A stretch of DNA of 64,000 bases from Trinickia violacea (GCF_005280735.1 NZ_CP040078.1:2790001-2854000), one strand, 5' to 3'. Positions 34,850-43,435 are shown, counted from the first letter of the stretch. A program made the numbers and translations. The notes: generated by a model not told the origin, from the sequence alone.

Positions 34850-36897
34850 ATACCGCGGCAGCAATCGTTTCGGACATCGCGGCCGAGCCGCCGTCGATCC
34901 TCATCGTCGACGATACCCCCGCGAACCTCGGCGTCGTGATGGACAGCCTCGCCGACAAGGGCTTTCGCGTGCTGGTCGCGCTCGACGGCAACGAAGCGCT
35001 CGAGCGCGCGCAGTTCTCGCAACCCGACTTGATCCTGCTCGACGTCAAGATGCCCGGCATCGACGGCTTCGAAACCTGCCGCCGTCTCAAGGCCGATCCG
35101 CGCACGCACGATATCGCCGTGATCTTCATGACCTCGCTGACCGGCACGGCGCACCTGCTCGAAGGTTTTTCGGCGGGCGGCGTCGACTACATCACGAAGC
35201 CCGTGCAAGTCGCGGAGATGATGGCGCGCATCGGCACGCATCTCGCGCTGCGCTCCATGTACAAGCAGCTCGTCGCGCAGAACAGCCAGCTGCAAAACGA
35301 AATCGCCGTGCGCGAGCGGACCGAGATCGCGCTCTCGCGAGCGCGCGACGAGCTCGAAGCGCGCGTCGCGAAGCGCACCGAGGAACTCGCACGCGCGAAC
35401 GCGAGCCTCACGCTCGAAATCGACGAACGCCGGCGTGTCGAAGCCAAGCGCGTGGCGAGTGAGGCCCGCTTTCGGACGATCGTCGAGACGAGCCCGGTGC
35501 CGTTTTGCATCACGTCGATGCCCGACGGCGAGCTGCTCTTCGCGAACGAGCCGATGCGGCAGTTGTTCGGGTTCGACGACACGACGAGCCGCGGCATCAA
35601 CATGGGCGATTTCTACGTCGATGCGACGCTGCGCGACCAGCTCGTGCAGCATCTGCGCCGCGAAGGCGCATTTCGCAATTTCGAGGTGCAGTTCAGGCGC
35701 CCGAACGGCACGATGTTCTGGGCCACCGTGACCTCGCGCGTCGCGACCTACGACGACGCCCCGGCGATCTACAACGGCCTGAACGACGTCACCGCGCGCC
35801 GGGCACAGGCTGAAGCGCTGCGCAAGAGCGCAGCGAGCTTGGCGAACGCGCAGCGGCTCGCGCATCTCGGCGATTGGGGATGGGATGCGCGCTTGGGGAT
35901 GACGCACTGGTCCGACGAGGTCTACAACATTCTCGGCTTGACCGAGACGCTCCATGACCTGCACAAGCCGCCGCCCAGCTATCGCACCTTCGCCGCCGCC
36001 GTGCATCCCGACGATCGGCACGCGCTGCGGCGGACGCTGCGCGCGCTCGTTCGCGGCGCCCGCGCCGAGGGCATCGATCTGCGCGTGGTCTGCCCAGGCG
36101 GCGCGATCCGCATCGTGCGTCTGGAGGCCGAAGCGCTGTACGCGCCGGGCCAAGGGATGCGGCCATCGAAGCTCGTCGGCACGATTCAGGACATCACCGA
36201 ACGCAAGCGCATCGAGCAGGAACTGTTCGAATCGCGCGAGCAGTTGCGCGAACTCTCGAACTACATGGAAGGCATCCGCGAGGAAGAGCGCAAGCGCATC
36301 GCGATGGAGATCCACGACGAACTCGGCCAACTGTTGACCGCGCTGAAGATGGACGTGGCGCTGATGCGCATGCGTCTTGGCGACGGCGACGCCGAAGCGA
36401 AACGCAAATCGGACGATATGCGCGAGCTCGTCGAAAAAACGATCTGGATGGTGCGCAACGTGGCGAGCCATCTGCGCCCTGCTGCGCTCAATTTCGGCAT
36501 CGTGTCGGCGCTCGAATGGCTCGCCGAAGACTTCGGCCGGCGCACGGGCATCGCATGCCGCGTCCGGGTGCGCGGCGGCGAACCGGTGCTGAACGACGCG
36601 CATGCGACCGCCGTATTTCGCATCGTTCAGGCGTCGCTCACCAACGTCGCGCGCCACGCGGGCGCCTCGCGCGTCGACGTGACGCTCGACAACGACAGCG
36701 CCTCGCTCGCGCTGCAAATCGGCGACGACGGGTGCGGGTTCGATCCCGACGAAGCGAAGAAGGGGTACTCCTACGGCCTGCTCGGCATGGAGGAGCGCGC
36801 GCGGCTCATCGGGGCTTCGCTGCAAATAGACAGTGCGCCAGGCACGGGCACGGTAGTTTCGATCCACATGCCGCTCATAGGCGGCCCTACGACATGA
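34846..36897 (+). CDS. Cytoplasmic receiver-PAS-PAS histidine kinase (HisKA_3 type)
   Basis: The 683-residue protein has no membrane segment. It starts with a receiver domain (ILIVDDTPANLGVVMDSLAD, acceptor Asp in LILLDVKMPGIDGF). A coiled coil (about 145-200) leads into PAS 1 (RFRTIVETSPVPFCITSMPD) and PAS 2 (LANAQRLAHLGDWGWDARLG). The kinase is of the NarX/DegS class: EERKRIAMEIHDELGQLLTA holds the phospho-His, followed by a HATPase with GDDGCGFDPDEA and YGLLGMEERARLIGAS. It overlaps both neighbours by 4 nt. The receiver suggests input from the hybrid kinase before it; output should be the NarL-type regulator after it. Confidence 0.92.
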   Translation: MNTAAAIVSDIAAEPPSILIVDDTPANLGVVMDSLADKGFRVLVALDGNEALERAQFSQPDLILLDVKMPGIDGFETCRRLKADPRTHDIAVIFMTSLTGTAHLLEGFSAGGVDYITKPVQVAEMMARIGTHLALRSMYKQLVAQNSQLQNEIAVRERTEIALSRARDELEARVAKRTEELARANASLTLEIDERRRVEAKRVASEARFRTIVETSPVPFCITSMPDGELLFANEPMRQLFGFDDTTSRGINMGDFYVDATLRDQLVQHLRREGAFRNFEVQFRRPNGTMFWATVTSRVATYDDAPAIYNGLNDVTARRAQAEALRKSAASLANAQRLAHLGDWGWDARLGMTHWSDEVYNILGLTETLHDLHKPPPSYRTFAAAVHPDDRHALRRTLRALVRGARAEGIDLRVVCPGGAIRIVRLEAEALYAPGQGMRPSKLVGTIQDITERKRIEQELFESREQLRELSNYMEGIREEERKRIAMEIHDELGQLLTALKMDVALMRMRLGDGDAEAKRKSDDMRELVEKTIWMVRNVASHLRPAALNFGIVSALEWLAEDFGRRTGIACRVRVRGGEPVLNDAHATAVFRIVQASLTNVARHAGASRVDVTLDNDSASLALQIGDDGCGFDPDEAKKGYSYGLLGMEERARLIGASLQIDSAPGTGTVVSIHMPLIGGPTT

Positions 36898-37526
36898 TCC
36901 ATATTCTTATTGCCGACGACCACGCGATCGTTCGCGGCGGGCTCAAACAAATCATCGCGACCACGACCGACATCGTCGTGGCCGGCGAAGCGGCGCACGG
37001 CGCCGAAGTGATCGACAAGCTGCGGGTCTTGCAAGTCGACCTGCTTCTGCTCGACATGACGATGCCGGGCATCAGCGGCATCGGGCTGATCCGGCGCATA
37101 CGCACCGAACAGCCCGCGCTGCCCATACTCGTGCTCAGCATCCATAACGAGGCGCAGGTGGTGTCGCGCGCGTTGCGGGCCGGCGCAACGGGCTACGTCA
37201 CCAAGGACAGCGACCCCGAGATCCTGCTTACGGCGATCCACAAGCTCGCGGCAGGCGGGCGGTTCATCGACCCGAAACTCGTCGATGCCATCGTGTTCGA
37301 AACGCATGCGGGCGAAGCGCCGCCGCACGAGGTGCTGTCGGACCGCGAGTTCCAGGTCTTGCAGATGCTCGCCGCCGGCAAGAGCATCAACGACATCGCC
37401 GAATCGTTCGCGTTGAGCGCCAAGACCATCAGTACGCACAAGATGCGGCTCATGCAGAAGCTCAATCTCGGCAACAACGCGGAGCTGATCCGCTACGCGA
37501 TCAAGCACGGGCTCGTCGCGGAATAA
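36894..37526 (+). CDS. NarL/GacA-type LuxR response regulator
   Basis: The 210-residue protein starts MIHILIADDHAIVRGGLKQI. The acceptor Asp is in LLLLDMTMPGISGIGLIRRI and the conserved Lys in YVTKDSDPE. The C-terminal LuxR HTH reads LSDREFQVLQMLAAGKSIND, then IAESFALSAKTISTHKMRLM and QKLNLGNNAELIRYAIKHGL. The ATG lies inside the kinase stop (ACATGA), so the frame's apparent upstream extension is not used. A 7-2-7 inverted repeat lies 25 bp past its stop. It is the likely output of the two kinases. Confidence 0.94.
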   Translation: MIHILIADDHAIVRGGLKQIIATTTDIVVAGEAAHGAEVIDKLRVLQVDLLLLDMTMPGISGIGLIRRIRTEQPALPILVLSIHNEAQVVSRALRAGATGYVTKDSDPEILLTAIHKLAAGGRFIDPKLVDAIVFETHAGEAPPHEVLSDREFQVLQMLAAGKSINDIAESFALSAKTISTHKMRLMQKLNLGNNAELIRYAIKHGLVAE

Positions 37527-37543
37527 TAGTGTCGCGCCCTGAT

Positions 37544-37573
37544 ATCCGCCGTCAGGATTTCCTGACAGCGGAT
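37544..37573. promoter_or_regulatory. 7-2-7 inverted repeat, copy 2, inside a larger dyad
   Basis: GTCAGGATTTCCTGAC at 37551-37566 is identical to the copy at 31236. Here it is extended by ATCCGC on the left and GCGGAT on the right, with one mismatch between arms. It lies between the response regulator stop and the small gene at 37675. It could act as an operator for the downstream genes or as a hairpin at the end of the regulator transcript; no U-run follows. Confidence 0.65.
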
Positions 37574-37674
37574 ACAAGCTATTCCGAATAGACATTCCGG
37601 CTGCCCCGACTTCGCACTGTGGTTGTGCGTGACTACGATGGTTTCATGGCCCATTAGGCAGGTTGGAGACGGAG

Positions 37675-37911
37675 ATGGTAGTCGCGGAAAGGTCCTTGCG
37701 CATGCTGATCGACAAATGGATCGGCAGCACGGGAGCGACATCGGTGCGCGTATCGTTGATGGTGCATGGGTCAGTCAGGCGAAGACGCTGCGTCTGCATT
37801 CACGCCGAGCGGCCAGCCGGCATGTTCATGCTTTTTTTCTTTCGCCACGACGACGGTTCGTGGCATGTCATTCCACCCGAGACGACAAGGCCTGCCATGA
37901 GCGCCTGCTGA
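37675..37911 (+). CDS. Small hypothetical protein downstream of response regulator
   Basis: The 78-residue protein begins MVVAERSLRMLIDKWIGSTG and ends HDDGSWHVIPPETTRPAMSA followed by C. A ribosome site (GGAGACGGAG) lies just before the ATG. The beta-rich pattern with RRRRCVCIHAERPAGMFML and FFFRHDDGSWHV looks like a real small domain, but I do not recognise the family. It lies 100 bp after the 7-2-7 repeat, so the response regulator may control it. Confidence 0.55.
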   Translation: MVVAERSLRMLIDKWIGSTGATSVRVSLMVHGSVRRRRCVCIHAERPAGMFMLFFFRHDDGSWHVIPPETTRPAMSAC

Positions 37912-37937
37912 CGCTCACCCAGCGAAGGAGAGAGTCC

Positions 37938-38156
37938 ATGTCCGCTCAACTTGCCGATTCAACCGCCCCCGCAAGCGAGCACGAAGCCAATCTGCGCGCG
38001 TGGATGAGCGCGTGGTTCGACCACGCGGTGTCCGTGGGCTTCGTCCGGCCGCCGTTCGTGCTGAAAGACGAGGCCGCCGCCAAGCTCGAAGGCTATTACA
38101 GCGTCGGCCTCACGCCGAGCGAAGGGGCCACGGCTTTTTTTAGCAAGCCGCATTGA
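37938..38156 (+). CDS. Small hypothetical protein
   Basis: The 72-residue protein (MSAQLADSTAPASEHEANLR) has a good ribosome site (AAGGAGAGAG) and lies 26 bp after the previous small gene, so both are likely co-transcribed. The segment HAVSVGFVRPPFVLKDEAAA suggests a short helical fold. No family is recognised. Confidence 0.6.
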   Translation: MSAQLADSTAPASEHEANLRAWMSAWFDHAVSVGFVRPPFVLKDEAAAKLEGYYSVGLTPSEGATAFFSKPH

Positions 38157-38516
38157 GCGGCGAAATTTCGCCAGCCGCTCATTCTTCCTACCCATTGACT
38201 CGATCGAGTCGGCCGCGGCCGTTCGAGTGTCCCAGCCCCCTCCGTACCTGACCAACACCTGACGGCGCCATGCGTTAAAGGCATGGCTCGTATCGCAACG
38301 ATATATTTTATTTGTGCCTGCGCGCCGCATACGATACGGGACATGGCAGCGCAGAACCGGAGCGGCGAACGCAAAAACCGCACATGCAGCACGGTGCGCC
38401 GACACCAGGATTCAGGACCTTGAAAAAACCAACGCTTGACCTGGAATAACGCCGAAATTGCGGTGTTAGCCATAGCACAAGGCCCATGTTCCACATCATC
38501 TAGTTAGGAGTTCAAA
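38157..38516. other. Intergenic region with palindromes before DUF4148 gene
   Basis: I see no gene. The region has two adjacent perfect palindromes, GACTCGATCGAGTC (38197-38210) and GGCCGCGGCC (38211-38220). An AT-rich stretch near 38300-38320 may belong to a promoter. The DUF4148 gene has a clear TTAGGAG ribosome site at its 3' end. Confidence 0.55.
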
Positions 38517-38873
38517 ATGAAGACGCATCTCGTAGCCGCCCTTTCGATCGCCCTCCTCGCTTCGGCCGGCATCGCCACCAGCGCGACGGCACAGGAAAAG
38601 ACCCGCACCGAAGTCCGTCAGGAGCTGATCCAGGCCGAAAACAACGGCTCGCGCTTTGTCACGGATACGTCGTATCCCGCGGTGAACCCGATCTTCACGC
38701 AGCAGGTTGCCCGTCTTCAAGCGCAAAACAGCGGAGCCGGCGCCGAAATGACCGGTTCGAGCGAATCCGGCCGGCATGCGGCGGGTGACGTTACGGGCGC
38801 GGCGAAGACCGCTCACGCGCCGTCGCACTGTGTCGGTCCGGTGAGCTACTGCTCGATCTACTTCGGAAGCTGA
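38517..38873 (+). CDS. DUF4148 domain secreted protein
   Basis: The 118-residue protein has a signal peptide (LVAALSIALLASAGIATSAT then AQE). The KTRTEVRQELIQAENNG segment followed by a DTSYPAVNP stretch is the signature of DUF4148 proteins, which are abundant in Burkholderiaceae and of unknown function. The C-terminal half is Ala/Ser-rich with two cysteines (HCVGPVSYCS). A TTAGGAG ribosome site precedes the ATG. Its stop abuts the broken end of a LysR gene on the other strand. Confidence 0.85.
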   Translation: MKTHLVAALSIALLASAGIATSATAQEKTRTEVRQELIQAENNGSRFVTDTSYPAVNPIFTQQVARLQAQNSGAGAEMTGSSESGRHAAGDVTGAAKTAHAPSHCVGPVSYCSIYFGS

Positions 38874-38876
38874 CAT

Positions 38877-39437
38877 GCCGTGCGCCGCAAGGCTGGCCTT
38901 CGGTGCCAGCCACTGCGAACGCCTCGCGGCCGCCACCGCGGCGATTTCGTCGGCGCCGATCCGGCGCGCGTGCAGCACGGAATCGTCGTACGGCCCTTCG
39001 ATGAAGCCCAGCGCAAAGGTGTGATCGCGCAATCCGGCCTCGACGTGCTCCGTGTTGCTGACGACGAGATCGATCTCGACTTGGGGACGATCCGTGTGAA
39101 AGCGCGCGATCAGATCGGGCACCCAGTAGACGCCCAGCGTCGCACTGGCGCCGATCTTCAGGTGCCCCGCGCTCAGCCCAGCCAACTCCTTCAATTCCCA
39201 TTCGGCCGCGTCGGCGAGCGAAAAGATCTGCTCGGCATAGCGGAACAGCATCGTTCCGGCTTCGGTCAGCGCGACGCCGCGCGGCAGGCGATCGAACAGC
39301 GCGAGCCCGAGCCGGTCCTCCAGCTCCCTGATTTCCTGCGTGACCGCCGGCTGGCTGACGCGCAAACGCTCCGCGCCAGCGCTGACACTGCCTGCGCGCG
39401 CAACCTCGAAGAAGGCGAGTAAATGCGTGAAATTCAT
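38877..39437 (-). pseudogene. LysR-family regulator, truncated at the 3' end
   Basis: The N-terminal winged helix is intact: MNFTHLLAFFEVARAGSVSA, with RVSQPAVTQEIRELEDRLGL and FDRLPRGVALTEAGTMLF. The first part of the effector domain follows (LKIGASATLGVYWVPDLIAR) up to about residue 185 (GADEIAAVAAARRSQWLAPK). Family resemblance then stops where the DUF4148 gene begins on the opposite strand; the frame runs on as antisense of that gene to 38496. Full-length LysR proteins are about 300 residues, so some 110 residues are missing. I call it a pseudogene; a short expressed DNA-binding remnant is possible. Confidence 0.75.
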
Positions 39438-39522
39438 CGAGTCTGATTTGACGGCCACGCCTGGATCGGGCAGCCCGTCCAAGCAGGATAGGCGATCCGC
39501 CGATCCGGCGGGCGGGCGCCGA

Positions 39523-40551
39523 TCAGATGGCGCGATACGCCCCCGTCGTCAGCACGATCTTGCCGATGTGCTGCGACGAATCGATCAGTTCGTGAGCGCC
39601 GCGCGCGTCTTCGAGCGGGAACGTCTTGTAGATTTGCGGCTTGACCGTCCCCGCTTCGACAAACGGCCACACGTTCTGCTCCAAATCGCGAATGAGGCTC
39701 GCCTTGTCCGCGTAGCCGCGCGAACGCAACGTCGAGCCGATATGCGTGAGTTGCTTTTGCATCAGCGGCCAGATATTCAAGTCCTTTGCCGGCCCGCCTA
39801 ATGCGCTTACCTGGACGATGCGTCCGTGCATCGCGGCCGCCTGATAGTTACGCGCGACGTAATCGCCCGCGATGATGTCGAGGATCACGTCGACACCCTT
39901 GCCGTCGGTGAAGCGCTTCACCTCTTCGACAAAATCCGCTTCGCGATAGTTGATCGACAGGTCCGCGCCCAAGCGCAGGCTCGCTTGGCGGTGCGCTTCC
40001 GAGCCCACGGTCGTGATGATCTTCGATGCGCCGAACGCCTTGGCGAGCATCGTCGCCGTGGTGCCGATGCCGGATGCGCCGCCGTGAATCAAGACGGTTT
40101 CCCCCTTTTGCAATCTGCCGCGCTGGAACAGATTCAGCCACACCGTCAGGAAGGTCTCGGGCATCGCGGCCGCCTCGACCACGGAAAGCCCCTTCGGAAT
40201 CGCCAACGTGGCGTTTGCATTCGCCACGGTGTATTCGGCATACCCGCCGCCCGTAATCAACGCCGCCACCCGATCGCCCGCCTGAAAGCGCGTGACGCCG
40301 CTGCCGGCGGCAACCACCTCGCCCGCCACTTCGAGCCCGGGAATATCGGATGCGCCGGGAGGCGGCGCGTATAAACCCTTGCGCTGCAGCACGTCCGGCC
40401 CGTTCACGCCTGCGGCGTGGATGCGAATCAGCACTTCATCGGCCGCCGGTTGCGGCACGTCACGCGTGACCGGCGCGAGCACCTCGGGACCACCGGGTCG
40501 AGCAATCTCGATCGCCGTCATCGAGGACGGCAGGTTGTGGGTTAGCGACAT
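39523..40551 (-). CDS. NAD(P)H:quinone oxidoreductase, zeta-crystallin type
   Basis: The 342-residue protein is a zinc-less medium-chain dehydrogenase: MTAIEIARPGGPEVLAPVTR, GDRVAALITGGGYAEYTVA, and the nucleotide-binding VLIHGGASGIGTTATMLAKA. No catalytic zinc cysteines are seen. It resembles the PIG3/QorB group, which reduce quinones with NADPH. AGGAGG 5 bp before the ATG at 40551 supports this start. It is divergent from a LysR gene (140 bp), with a perfect palindrome between them. Confidence 0.88.
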   Translation of the reverse strand: MSLTHNLPSSMTAIEIARPGGPEVLAPVTRDVPQPAADEVLIRIHAAGVNGPDVLQRKGLYAPPPGASDIPGLEVAGEVVAAGSGVTRFQAGDRVAALITGGGYAEYTVANANATLAIPKGLSVVEAAAMPETFLTVWLNLFQRGRLQKGETVLIHGGASGIGTTATMLAKAFGASKIITTVGSEAHRQASLRLGADLSINYREADFVEEVKRFTDGKGVDVILDIIAGDYVARNYQAAAMHGRIVQVSALGGPAKDLNIWPLMQKQLTHIGSTLRSRGYADKASLIRDLEQNVWPFVEAGTVKPQIYKTFPLEDARGAHELIDSSQHIGKIVLTTGAYRAI

Positions 40552-40658
40552 GGAATCCTCCTATCAAAAGTTTCCGTAGCACAGCATGGGCTGCTGCATG
40601 GGATGCAAGTATAGGTTCGCAATCGGATGTATTTATGCTTCAATATTCCGATCGACCA

Positions 40659-40672
40659 ATGCAAATTTGCAT
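40659..40672. promoter_or_regulatory. Perfect palindrome ATGCAAATTTGCAT, candidate LysR site
   Basis: The 14-bp sequence equals its reverse complement and lies 19 bp before the LysR start in the divergent promoter region. It is a good candidate autoregulatory site for the adjacent LysR protein and for quinone oxidoreductase control. Confidence 0.5.
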
Positions 40673-40690
40673 CACCCACGGAGACCCGTC

Positions 40691-41563
40691 GTGAACTGGG
40701 ACGACACCCGAATCTTCCTCGCCGTGCAGCGCGAACGGACGCTCAGAGGCGCCGCCAAAACGCTCGATCTCGACCAGGCCACCGTTGGACGCCGCATCGC
40801 CGCGCTCGAGCGCGTATTGGGCGCGACCTTGTTTTTACGCGCCTCGGACGGCTACGTGCTGACGCCCGCCGGAGAACTCGCGCTAAAAGCGGCGGAGAAA
40901 ATGGAGCAGTTTGCGCACGAGCTGGTACGCCAAACGCAAGGTGTCGATACGCGCCTAGAAGGCGACGTGCGCGTCACCACCACGGATTCGCTCGCGCTCG
41001 AATTCCTGATTCCGGCGATCACGCGCCTGCACGCGAAGCATCCCGATGTGCGGGTCCTGATGAACACGTCGACGCAGATGCTCAATCTCGCGAAGCGAGA
41101 GGCCGATATCGCAGTGCGAACGATCAAGCCCGAGAATCCCGATCTGATCGCGCGCCGCCTCGCACGCTGGCCGACGGGGCTGTTCGCGTCGAAGAGCTAT
41201 TTGAAGAAGCGCGGCGAACCTGAACCTGGCGGCGCCTTCGCCGGCCACGACATCGTGATGTATCAGCCGTACATGACCGGTTGCCGTGCACCGACGCTCG
41301 CGGGCGAGCCGATCCACGCGGGCCGGATCGTGTCGGCCGTCAACTCGAATCTGATGCTGCGCTCGCAGATCAAGGCGGGGCTCGGCATCGGCGAAATACC
41401 GGTTCTGCTCGGCGAGCGCGACGGCCTCGTGCGCCTTTGGCCGGACCGTACACGCAGCGTGCCCTATGAGGTATGGCTCGTCACGCATCAGGACTTGCGT
41501 CACACCGCGCGCATCCGCGCGATGATCGACCAGATTGTGGCCGTCTTTGAAACCTGCGCGTAA
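40691..41563 (+). CDS. LysR-family transcriptional regulator
   Basis: The 290-residue protein begins at a GTG (VNWDDTRIFLAVQRERTLRG) with a winged helix KTLDLDQATVGRRIAALERV. The effector domain follows, with VTTTDSLALEFLIPAITRLH and SNLMLRSQIKAGLGIGEIPV. An in-frame ATG 35 codons earlier would add cysteine-rich, family-unlike sequence. It is divergent from the quinone oxidoreductase gene and likely regulates it. The group resembles VtlR/CrgA-like regulators that start with WDD. Confidence 0.88.
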   Translation: MNWDDTRIFLAVQRERTLRGAAKTLDLDQATVGRRIAALERVLGATLFLRASDGYVLTPAGELALKAAEKMEQFAHELVRQTQGVDTRLEGDVRVTTTDSLALEFLIPAITRLHAKHPDVRVLMNTSTQMLNLAKREADIAVRTIKPENPDLIARRLARWPTGLFASKSYLKKRGEPEPGGAFAGHDIVMYQPYMTGCRAPTLAGEPIHAGRIVSAVNSNLMLRSQIKAGLGIGEIPVLLGERDGLVRLWPDRTRSVPYEVWLVTHQDLRHTARIRAMIDQIVAVFETCA

Positions 41564-41750
41564 GCGCACGGCGCAGCTCCCTGCACACATCTCGAAATTG
41601 TTTGATAATCCGTGCGCCACCGGACAAGAAGACATTCGCTGGCGCACGAACCGCCTACGATGACATTGAGACATGCCGATTGCGGAGGGCGAGACGCGAT
41701 CGGTGCTATCCCTGGCGGGAGGTCGTTTCTCGCCCACGGTATACAAAATC

Positions 41751-41951
41751 ATGAATACATCAGACCAAAACCATCGGCCCTGGCTCTGGGTACTGCTCCT
41801 CATTCCCTACGTCGCGCTGCTCTGGCTGCCGTTCTACAACCACCGCATGCCGGCGCTTTTCGGCTTCCCGTTCTTCTACTGGTATCAGCTGCTGTGGGTG
41901 CCGATCACCTCGCTGCTCCTCTACGTCGTTTATCGGGGGATCAGCAAATGA
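41751..41951 (+). CDS. DUF3311 small membrane protein of a solute symporter pair
   Basis: The 66-residue protein (MNTSDQNHRPWLWVLLLIPY) has two membrane segments (WVLLLIPYVALLWLPFY and YWYQLLWVPITSLLLYVVY). DUF3311 proteins are regularly encoded immediately before sodium:solute symporters of the MctP/SSS type. Its stop overlaps the symporter ATG by 4 nt, so translation is coupled. An upstream in-frame start is less likely. Confidence 0.88.
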   Translation: MNTSDQNHRPWLWVLLLIPYVALLWLPFYNHRMPALFGFPFFYWYQLLWVPITSLLLYVVYRGISK

Positions 41952-43435
41952 ACAACGGACAATCGATCAATGGCGTCGCGATGGCCGTATTCATCGGTTT
42001 TTTCGCGCTGGTCACCATACTGGGCTTCATCGCCGCGCGTTGGAAGCGCGGCGACCTCACGCAACTGCATGAGTGGGGACTCGGCGGACGCCAGTTCGGC
42101 ACGATCATCTCGTGGTTTCTCGTCGGCGGCGATTTCTACACCGCCTATACCGTGATTGCGGTGCCCGCGCTCGTGTATTCGGTCGGCGCGTATGGGTTCT
42201 TTGCACTGCCCTACACGATCATCGTCTACCCGTTCGTGTTCGCCGTGATGCCCAAGCTCTGGCGCATCGCGCATGAGAAGAACCACATCACCGCGGCCGA
42301 CTACGTGCACGGCGAATATGGCGGCAAGCTGCTGCCCGCGGCGATCGCACTGACCGGCATCGTCGCGACGATGCCTTATATCGCGTTGCAGCTGGTGGGG
42401 ATGCAGGTCGTCATCAAAGGGCTTGGGGTGTCGGGCGAGATTCCGCTCGTCGTCGCCTTCATCATTCTCGCGCTCTATACGTATGCCAGCGGCTTGCGCG
42501 CGCCGGCGATGATCGCGTTCGTCAAGGACATCATGATCTACATCGTGGTGATCGCCGCGATCTGGCTGATTCCGACGAAGCTCGGCGGCTACGCGCAAGT
42601 GTTCGACTCGGCGGACAAATTCTTCGCCGCGAAAGGCGGCGCGACCGGCATCGTGCTGCAGCCGTCGCAGTTCATTGCGTATGCGTCGCTCGCGCTCGGC
42701 TCGGCGCTGGCCGCGTTCATGTATCCGCATACCATGACGGCGATTCTGTCGTCGTCATCGGCGAAGACGATTCAGAAGAATGCGATCGTGCTGCCCGCCT
42801 ATACGCTGCTGCTCGGCCTCATCGCCCTGCTCGGCTATATGGCGATCGCGGCGGGCATCAAGGTGCATTCGGCATCCGACGTCGTTCCCGCCCTCTTCGG
42901 CACGCTGTTCCCGTCGTGGTTCGTCGGCTTCGCAGCGGCGGCGATCGCGATCAGCGCGCTGGTGCCGGCGGCGATCATGTCGATCGGCGCGGCCAATCTC
43001 TTCACGCGCAATCTCTGGCGCCCGCTCGTCAATCCGAACATCTCGCCGGCGGGAGAAGCCTCGACCGCGAAGCTCGTTTCGCTCGTCGTGAAGTTCGGCG
43101 CGCTGCTCTTCATCGTGTTCCTGCCGACGCAGTACGCGATCGATCTGCAGCTGCTCGGCGGCGTGTGGATTCTGCAGATCTTTCCGGCGATCGTGTTCTC
43201 GCTCTATACGCGCAAGCTCTCGACGTCGGGGCTGCTCGCCGGCTGGCTCGTGGGCATCGTGCTCGGCACGGCGCTGGCGATTTCGCAAGGCTTGAAGCCC
43301 GTGTTCGCGCTGCATGTCGGCGGGGCGGTTTTCCCGCTCTATATCGGGTTGATCGCGCTGGTGGTGAACATCGCCATTGCGTTCGGGCTTTCGGTGGTGA
43401 TGCCGGCGCGCCGTATGGCGGCAGTGGCGGAGTAA
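41948..43435 (+). CDS. Sodium:solute symporter (SSS family)
   Basis: The 495-residue protein has about 13 membrane segments. Family landmarks include LTQLHEWGLGGRQFGTIISW, DFYTAYTVIAVPALVYSVGA and FVIAVMPKLW-like sequence, then AADYVHGEYGGKLLPAAIAL. It most resembles monocarboxylate/unknown-substrate symporters accompanied by DUF3311. The ATG at 41948 is inside the DUF3311 stop; the frame is open upstream but not family-like. Substrate unknown. Confidence 0.88.
   Translation: MNNGQSINGVAMAVFIGFFALVTILGFIAARWKRGDLTQLHEWGLGGRQFGTIISWFLVGGDFYTAYTVIAVPALVYSVGAYGFFALPYTIIVYPFVFAVMPKLWRIAHEKNHITAADYVHGEYGGKLLPAAIALTGIVATMPYIALQLVGMQVVIKGLGVSGEIPLVVAFIILALYTYASGLRAPAMIAFVKDIMIYIVVIAAIWLIPTKLGGYAQVFDSADKFFAAKGGATGIVLQPSQFIAYASLALGSALAAFMYPHTMTAILSSSSAKTIQKNAIVLPAYTLLLGLIALLGYMAIAAGIKVHSASDVVPALFGTLFPSWFVGFAAAAIAISALVPAAIMSIGAANLFTRNLWRPLVNPNISPAGEASTAKLVSLVVKFGALLFIVFLPTQYAIDLQLLGGVWILQIFPAIVFSLYTRKLSTSGLLAGWLVGIVLGTALAISQGLKPVFALHVGGAVFPLYIGLIALVVNIAIAFGLSVVMPARRMAAVAE

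Noticed and set aside
34807..36867. Long minus-strand open frame opposite the PAS kinase
   Set aside because: Shadow of the kinase gene; no family signature and biased composition.
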